Assembly (NCBI GenBank): GCA_026710545.1
Contig: JAPOQU010000032.1
Location: forward strand, 1 to 51,311
DNA: 51,311 nucleotides
Source: Gammaproteobacteria bacterium
GTDB taxonomy: Bacteria > Pseudomonadota > Gammaproteobacteria > Eutrophobiales > Eutrophobiaceae
Reading direction: 5' to 3'
Under the pieces are notes generated by a model, which worked only from the letters and a program-made list of their open reading frames with translations, did no database searches and had not been told where the DNA came from. Of the stretch, positions 50,196 to 51,311 are shown piece by piece. The position numbers were made by a program, and so were the translations under genes. The stretch's first letter is position 1, and every line of letters starts with the position of its first letter.

Positions 50196-50408
50196 TGATC
50201 GGCTTTCTCGGTTATCACAATACTCCAGCCCCGGGTTGTCTTCTTGTTTCATTGCTTTGGAAAAGCAGTGAAGTGAAAAATTGACATTAAAATTATAGGT
50301 ACGTTCGGGATTGCTGCCTTTGCCAGGTTGACTTAACTCCAATTCGAACGGGTGAAGGTGTGAGAGGTCGTATGTATTGCCATCATGTTGAAAAGGTTTC
50401 CATTTCAT
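50196..50408 (-). pseudogene. Truncated protein remnant converging on the small RNA
   Basis: From ATG 50408 the minus strand reads MKWKPFQHDGNTYDLSHLHP, then a beta-rich RTYNFNVNFSLHCFSKAM and EYCDNRES, after which the frame runs without sense into the terminator of the small RNA. The first 70 residues look like real protein with aromatic, well-ordered composition; the rest seems lost. I know no function for it. Confidence 0.4.
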
Positions 50409-50467
50409 AGTGATTTGATAGCGTAATATGGCGGCCAATGGAACATCACTTCTGAGGTGCAGTCAAA

Positions 50468-50610
50468 CCGACCTCAGGAAACTCTCCCGTATTTTTTCTG
50501 CGGCTTGCCCAAAGCTGACACCTGAATTTTCACTGATATTGAAATGATTCCAGGGAACCGGCGTTTCTGCCTGTCCGGTCGCGAGGTCATAACGCTTCAG
50601 GTGTTTTATA
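50468..50610 (-). pseudogene. C-terminal fragment of an unknown protein
   Basis: The minus strand reads HLKRYDLATGQAETPVPWNH, then FNISENSGVSFGQAAEKIRE and SFLRSV-stop, with an in-frame TAA shortly before and no start. The composition is that of a true protein, so this is likely the tail of a gene whose front is lost. The neighbouring remnants at 50196 and 50975 are on the same strand. Confidence 0.35.
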
Positions 50611-50762
50611 TATTATTGACTTCTGGGTATGCCCATGCCGAAGGAGGTGGTTTGGGAGGTCAGTAACAGGTGCAAAACCACCCCCTTGGCGCCCTCGGGC
50701 TGTCCCTGATCCGTGGTCCCGGCGAATACAAACCGGGCCGCCCTCGGGCATACGGGCATACA

Positions 50763-50892
50763 GGCATACAACGTCCCGAATTCCATTCGGCCGGTCAACC
50801 GGCGTTATTTATTCTTGTTCTTGCCGGACCGACCGTTGCCTGGTTTCCCTGTGCAACGATGATTTTATCCGGCCCGGACAGATTGAAAAGCA
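50763..50892. repeat. Direct repeat of about 130 bp, copy 2
   Basis: Second copy of the 49880-50010 unit, preceded by a CCCTCGGGCATACGGGCATACA stretch with short internal repeats. Here no promoter follows; instead a palindrome AAATGTGAG-AAAA-CTCACATTT comes after it (about 50908-50931). Confidence 0.8.
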
Positions 50893-50907
50893 GGAAATCA
50901 ACAAAAA

Positions 50908-50931
50908 TGTGAGAAAACTCACATTTTGGTG
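50908..50931. terminator. A/T-rich hairpin after the antitoxin remnant
   Basis: AAAATGTGAG-AAAA-CTCACATTTT is a 10-bp stem downstream of the truncated antitoxin (minus strand). It may be its old terminator; either strand gives a short T-run inside the stem. Confidence 0.4.
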
Positions 50932-50974
50932 AAAAAAGTACGAAATCGCCTGAACCGCGACGGCCGGTTCAAGT

Positions 50975-51190
50975 TCAGGTTGATCCCTGTCTTGATTTAT
51001 TGACAGCGTCCAGTATGTCCTGGGTTGTTGCCCTGGTGTTGATGCCTTCAACGTCAAAAGGGGATCCTGATTTTGTGTCCTTCGCCTTGACAGAGAAAAC
51101 AGAGCCATCTTTCCTGCGAATCTCAACATCCTCCCTTTGAGCAATATTTAACAGGTTGGAAAGATTCTGGCGGGCTTCCGAATAAGTAAA
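50975..51190 (-). pseudogene. Phd/YefM-type antitoxin without start
   Basis: The minus strand reads FTYSEARQNLSNLLNIAQRE, then DVEIRRKDGSVFSVKAKD, SPFDVEGINTRATTQDIL and a stop at 50975-50977. TYSEARQNL...RRKDG...SPFDVEG is the pattern of prevent-host-death antitoxins. No ATG, GTG or TTG precedes YSEA in frame, and the upstream sequence changes character at about 51190, where a possible insertion element begins. No toxin gene follows. It is therefore an orphan and probably dead. Confidence 0.6.
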
Positions 51191-51226
51191 TCCCTGATCC
51201 CGCGTTAGAAAGCCCAGGAATCAAAA

Positions 51227-51311
51227 AAGCCCTGCCTGTATAATATCTTGTGTCATCAATCAATATCACCCAATGGGTGCAACAGGCAAGGCTTATGCAC
51301 ATCCTACCCTA
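51227..51311 (+). mobile_element. Possible insertion-sequence end, cut by window edge
   Basis: A 13-base inverted repeat (AAGCCCTGCCTGT at 51227-51239 with ACAGGCAAGGCTT at 51282-51294, one mismatch) is followed at 51295 by an ATG frame that runs off the window. The border lies next to the truncated antitoxin. This fits the left part of an IS with its transposase start, but too little is visible to name a family. Confidence 0.3.

Noticed and set aside
50809..51144. A 111-codon minus-strand frame at the right end
   Set aside because: It is in another frame than the recognisable Phd-type antitoxin on the same strand and crosses the direct repeat; its composition is not protein-like.

Overview
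The window reads as one 51 kb piece of a GC-rich proteobacterial chromosome, most likely gammaproteobacterial. This is inferred from the glutamyl-tRNA synthetase and tRNA neighbourhood, the hpn genes, the LptF/LptG permeases and the dense REP-type repeats; the species is not identified. It is mostly a membrane-lipid and cell-surface island, interleaved with small repeats and toxin-antitoxin modules.

Layout. 1-4463: hopanoid genes hpnB (cut by the window edge) and hpnH on the minus strand, then dxs on the plus strand. 4571-8373 (minus): a phosphonate operon of a nucleotidyltransferase, a PEP mutase fused to a second nucleotidyltransferase domain, and phosphonopyruvate decarboxylase. 8507-10859: an NYN-domain protein and pgi. 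10947-12768 (minus): a PlcP-type phospholipase C and an Agt-type lipid glycosyltransferase, preceded by a good Pho box; this is the known phosphate-starvation lipid-remodelling pair. 13113-15749: VapBC, tRNA-Arg(CCT), two small glycosyltransferase-like genes and a Sel1-repeat protein. 15906-20249: an MTHFR-like protein, an alpha/beta hydrolase, MetY and a two-gene XdhC.

20371-27880 holds a complete-looking bacterial ceramide pathway. A minus-strand operon aasR-cerR-acpR-spt ends in a flippase, and the gene for a bacterial ceramide synthase (bCerS-like) lies beyond a divergent HIT protein. 27927-36074 continues with two more nucleotidyltransferases, an LptF/LptG pair, a metallophosphoesterase, a CDP-alcohol phosphotransferase, a Tam41-like nucleotidyltransferase and an LpxO-like lipid hydroxylase. 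Together with the phosphonate operon 20 kb away, this suggests a route to a phosphonosphingolipid: ceramide carrying a CMP-activated phosphonate head group, possibly hydroxylated, and exported by a dedicated Lpt-like permease. That model is the main hypothesis of this annotation. It is inference; no AEP transaminase is visible in the window.

36083-41313: coenzyme F420 genes cofD and cofE, a double-domain 3-hydroxyacyl-CoA dehydrogenase, gltX, tRNA-Ala and tRNA-Glu. 41273-42098: a doubtful small gene and the remains of an RTX/adhesin-like gene. 42099-48592: a surface-sugar operon for UDP-uronic acids (UDP-GlcA epimerase, two nucleotide-sugar dehydrogenases, and WbpB/D/E-like enzymes for a diacetamido uronic acid). 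48671-49628: a HepT/MNT toxin-antitoxin pair with an HTH-MNT fusion. 49629-51311: a decayed region with a convincing small RNA gene (promoter, folded body, terminator), a 130-bp direct repeat, protein remnants and a possible IS end.

Repeats are notable. At least five hairpin families recur, four genes take their last codons and stop from a repeat, and one family keeps a constant core while its long pairing arms change together.
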